A DNA stretch of 24,582 nucleotides. Source: JANOQP01 sp044227705 (GTDB lineage: Bacteria > Bacteroidota > Bacteroidia > Chitinophagales > Saprospiraceae). Of the stretch, positions 22,665 to 24,582 are shown piece after piece. The notes beneath the pieces are model-generated. The model saw only the letters and a program-made list of their open reading frames with translations. It did no database searches and had not been told where the DNA came from. Where the stretch lies: assembly GCA_044227705.1 (NCBI GenBank), contig JBGAWE010000045.1, positions 1 through 24,582 of the forward strand, given 5' to 3'. Each line of letters opens with the position of its first letter. Position 1 is the stretch's first letter. Position numbers and translations under genes: made by a program.

Positions 22665-24536
22665 ATGGAAACGATTTTAGGCTTTTGGTGGGTCATCCTG
22701 CCGCTGCTCGCCGTGCTTTTTCACCGGAAGCTCTTTCAACTGCTCGGCATCGTCATCATCCCGGAGGACAAGATCGGGCTGGTGACGAAGAAGTTCGTCC
22801 TCTTTGGCACCAACCGCGAGCTGCCCGATGGGCGCATCATCGCCACGAAGGGTGAGGCCGGTTATCAAGCACAACCGCTGCCGCCGGGGCTGCACTTCGG
22901 CAAGTGGATTTGGCAGTACGAAATCAAGCTCCAGCCGTTGACCGTTATCCCCAACGGACAGATCGGCCTGCTCGTGGCGAAGGACGGCGAGGAGCTGCAG
23001 AACGGCCGGGTGCTGGCCCCAGAGGTGCCATGCGACACGTTTCAGGACGCAGTCGCCTTCCTTTCCGATGGCGGGCAGAAGGGACGGCAGTCCGGCTACC
23101 TGACGGCAGGAACATACCGCGTCAACACCTTTCTGTTCAACGTCGAGCTGACAGAGATGACGCGGATCGACGAGAACAAGGTCGGCATCGTCACGACGCT
23201 CGACGGCGAGGCCATCACGGCAGGCAACATCGCCGGGCGACAAGTTGACGGGCACAACAACTTCCAGAACCCCGACGCCTTCCTCCGAGCGGGCGGGATG
23301 CGGGGGCTGCAACAGCAAATCGTGCTCTCGGGCCTTTACAACTTCAACCCGTGGTTTGTGCAGGTTGAGCAGGTGGAGATGGTGACGATTCCGATTGGCT
23401 ATGTCGGCGTGGTCAACTCGTTCGTCGGCGACGAGGGGCAAGACGTGACGGGCGACGAGTTCAAGCACGGCAACATCGTCCATAAAGGGAAAAAGGGCGT
23501 TTGGATCGAGCCGCTCGGCCCCGGTCGCTACCCACTCAACCCTTACACGATGAAGGTGGAGCCGGTGCCGACGACCAACCTCGTGCTCAACTGGGCCAAT
23601 GCACGCACGGAGGCACACAACCTCGACCGGCATCTGTCAACCATCACAGTCAGGTCGAGGGACGGCTTCCCGTTCAACCTCGACGTGTCGCAAATCATCC
23701 ACATACCGGCGGTCGATGCGCCGAAAGTGATCGCGCGGTTCGGGACGATGGGCAACCTCGTCAGCCAGGTTTTGGAGCCGACCATCGGCAACTACTTCCG
23801 CAACTCGGCGCAGAATGCCGACGTCATCTCCTTCCTCACCAGCCGGAAGGAGCGTCAGGACTCTGCCCGCGAGCATATTCGCCGGGTGTTGCAGGAGTAC
23901 AATGTCTATGGCGTCGACACGCTCATTGGCGACATCGTTCCGCCGGAAAGCTTGATGAAAACCTTGACGGACAGGAAGATCGCAGAGGAGCAGAAGGCAA
24001 CCTACGAGACCCAGCGGCTGGCGCAAGAGACGCGGCAAGCGCTCGAAAAAGAGACAGCAGTCGCCGATATGCAAAAGGAGATTGTGCAGGCGCAACAGGG
24101 TGTGCAGATTGCCGAGCGCATCGCCGACGCGGCGGTTCGGAAGGCTTCGGGCGAGGCACAGTCCATCAAAATCCAGGCGGACGCCGACTCGGAGCGCGTC
24201 AAGCTCATCGCCGGTGCCGATGCGGAGAAGATCCGGCTGATGGGAGCAGCCGAGGCGCAGCGCACGACCGTGACGGGCGAGGCCGAGGCATCGAAAATCC
24301 TTGCGATTGGCAAGTCAAACGCCGAGTCCTACGAGTTGCAGGTGCAGGCTATGGGCGGCGAGTCGTTTGCCAAGCTCAAAATCATGGAGGTAATCGGTCG
24401 CGAAGGCGTTCGAATCATCCCCGACACGCTCATCATGGGCGCGGGCGGTCAGGGCGCGTCGGTCATCGACTTGATGGGGCTGCGGCTCATCGAGGAGTGG
24501 AACAAGACGGGTAAGAAGCCGGAGGCTGAGGCCTGA
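22665..24536 (+). CDS. SPFH/Band-7 (flotillin-like) membrane protein with repeated N-terminal modules
   Basis: A 623-residue protein. A hydrophobic anchor (residues 6-31, with FWWVILPLLAVLF) is followed by an unusually long beta-rich part with repeated motifs at 37 (IGLVTKK), 100 (IGLLVAKDG), 173 (VGIVTTLDG) and 247 (VGVVNSFVG). The SPFH domain is at about 305-440 (HLSTITVRSRDGFPFNLDVS, IGDIVPPESL). A flotillin-type Ala/Glu coiled coil (437-560, with AGADAEKIRLMGAAEAQR) and a Gly-rich end follow. Such proteins form oligomeric membrane scaffolds. I chose the ATG at 22665; the longer open frame to 22542 has no family-like features. The 237 bases between it and the broken GNAT gene hold no gene or clear promoter. 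Confidence 0.9.
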   Translation: METILGFWWVILPLLAVLFHRKLFQLLGIVIIPEDKIGLVTKKFVLFGTNRELPDGRIIATKGEAGYQAQPLPPGLHFGKWIWQYEIKLQPLTVIPNGQIGLLVAKDGEELQNGRVLAPEVPCDTFQDAVAFLSDGGQKGRQSGYLTAGTYRVNTFLFNVELTEMTRIDENKVGIVTTLDGEAITAGNIAGRQVDGHNNFQNPDAFLRAGGMRGLQQQIVLSGLYNFNPWFVQVEQVEMVTIPIGYVGVVNSFVGDEGQDVTGDEFKHGNIVHKGKKGVWIEPLGPGRYPLNPYTMKVEPVPTTNLVLNWANARTEAHNLDRHLSTITVRSRDGFPFNLDVSQIIHIPAVDAPKVIARFGTMGNLVSQVLEPTIGNYFRNSAQNADVISFLTSRKERQDSAREHIRRVLQEYNVYGVDTLIGDIVPPESLMKTLTDRKIAEEQKATYETQRLAQETRQALEKETAVADMQKEIVQAQQGVQIAERIADAAVRKASGEAQSIKIQADADSERVKLIAGADAEKIRLMGAAEAQRTTVTGEAEASKILAIGKSNAESYELQVQAMGGESFAKLKIMEVIGREGVRIIPDTLIMGAGGQGASVIDLMGLRLIEEWNKTGKKPEAEA

Positions 24537-24554
24537 TGCCGTAGTTTTTCAAAC

Positions 24555-24582
24555 AAAAAAGCCTGCTCTGTTCAAACAGGGC
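24555..24582. terminator. Terminator hairpin cut by the window end
   Basis: GCTCTGTT (24565-24572) pairs with AACAGGGC (24575-24582) with one G-U pair, and six A residues precede it (24555-24560). On the minus strand this is a hairpin followed by T6. The stem probably extends beyond the window, as GCCTGC is still unpaired, and it is likely bidirectional. It lies 28 bases after the SPFH stop codon. Confidence 0.6.

Overview
The window looks like a chromosomal segment of a GC-rich member of the Bacteroidetes, most likely near the Saprospiria. Supporting signs are two type IX secretion (T9SS) cargo proteins (one with a gliding-motility type B tail, one with a type A tail), TAnnTTTG promoter boxes, start codons with no Shine-Dalgarno sequence, and a choice-of-anchor L / SprB-type giant adhesin. 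This placement is inferred from family content; no rRNA or tRNA gene is visible.

Layout. Positions 1-594 hold the 3' end of a GH77 4-alpha-glucanotransferase. It converges on a minus-strand run of a sensor-less histidine kinase, a FIST-domain sensor protein, a PaaY/gamma-carbonic-anhydrase-type hexapeptide protein, a small lipoprotein and a stand-alone Cas6. Positions 5264-12043 hold one giant plus-strand adhesin locus: signal peptide, choice-of-anchor L, Calx-beta, SprB-like modules, fourteen ~83-residue two-cysteine repeats and a T9SS type B tail. An in-frame TAA at codon 269 interrupts it. A strong terminator, a GNAT gene and a convergent secreted glycoside-hydrolase-like protein follow.

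Positions 14524-21469 are all minus strand. In order of transcription they encode an AntA/AntB-like protein, pyruvate kinase, arginine deiminase, a hotdog thioesterase, a YihY/BrkB membrane protein, an OmpA-domain protein, and a membrane-anchored coiled-coil protein with two helix-hairpin-helix modules. The last is split by a one-base frameshift and ends at a clear terminator. The window closes with an AT-rich spacer, a broken GNAT gene and a large SPFH/flotillin-like protein.

The gene content is a mixture: central carbon metabolism (MalQ, Pyk), arginine catabolism (ArcA), envelope organisation (OmpA, HhH/coiled-coil, YihY, SPFH) and secreted surface proteins. The most notable points are the nonsense codon inside an otherwise intact 2,259-codon adhesin, an orphan Cas6 with an apparently altered active site and no CRISPR array, a FIST/histidine-kinase pair separated by a terminator, heptameric 4x7 repeats directly before two start codons, and repeated beta-rich modules ahead of the SPFH domain. 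Three coding lesions in 24.6 kb mean that either assembly errors or real gene decay must be considered.
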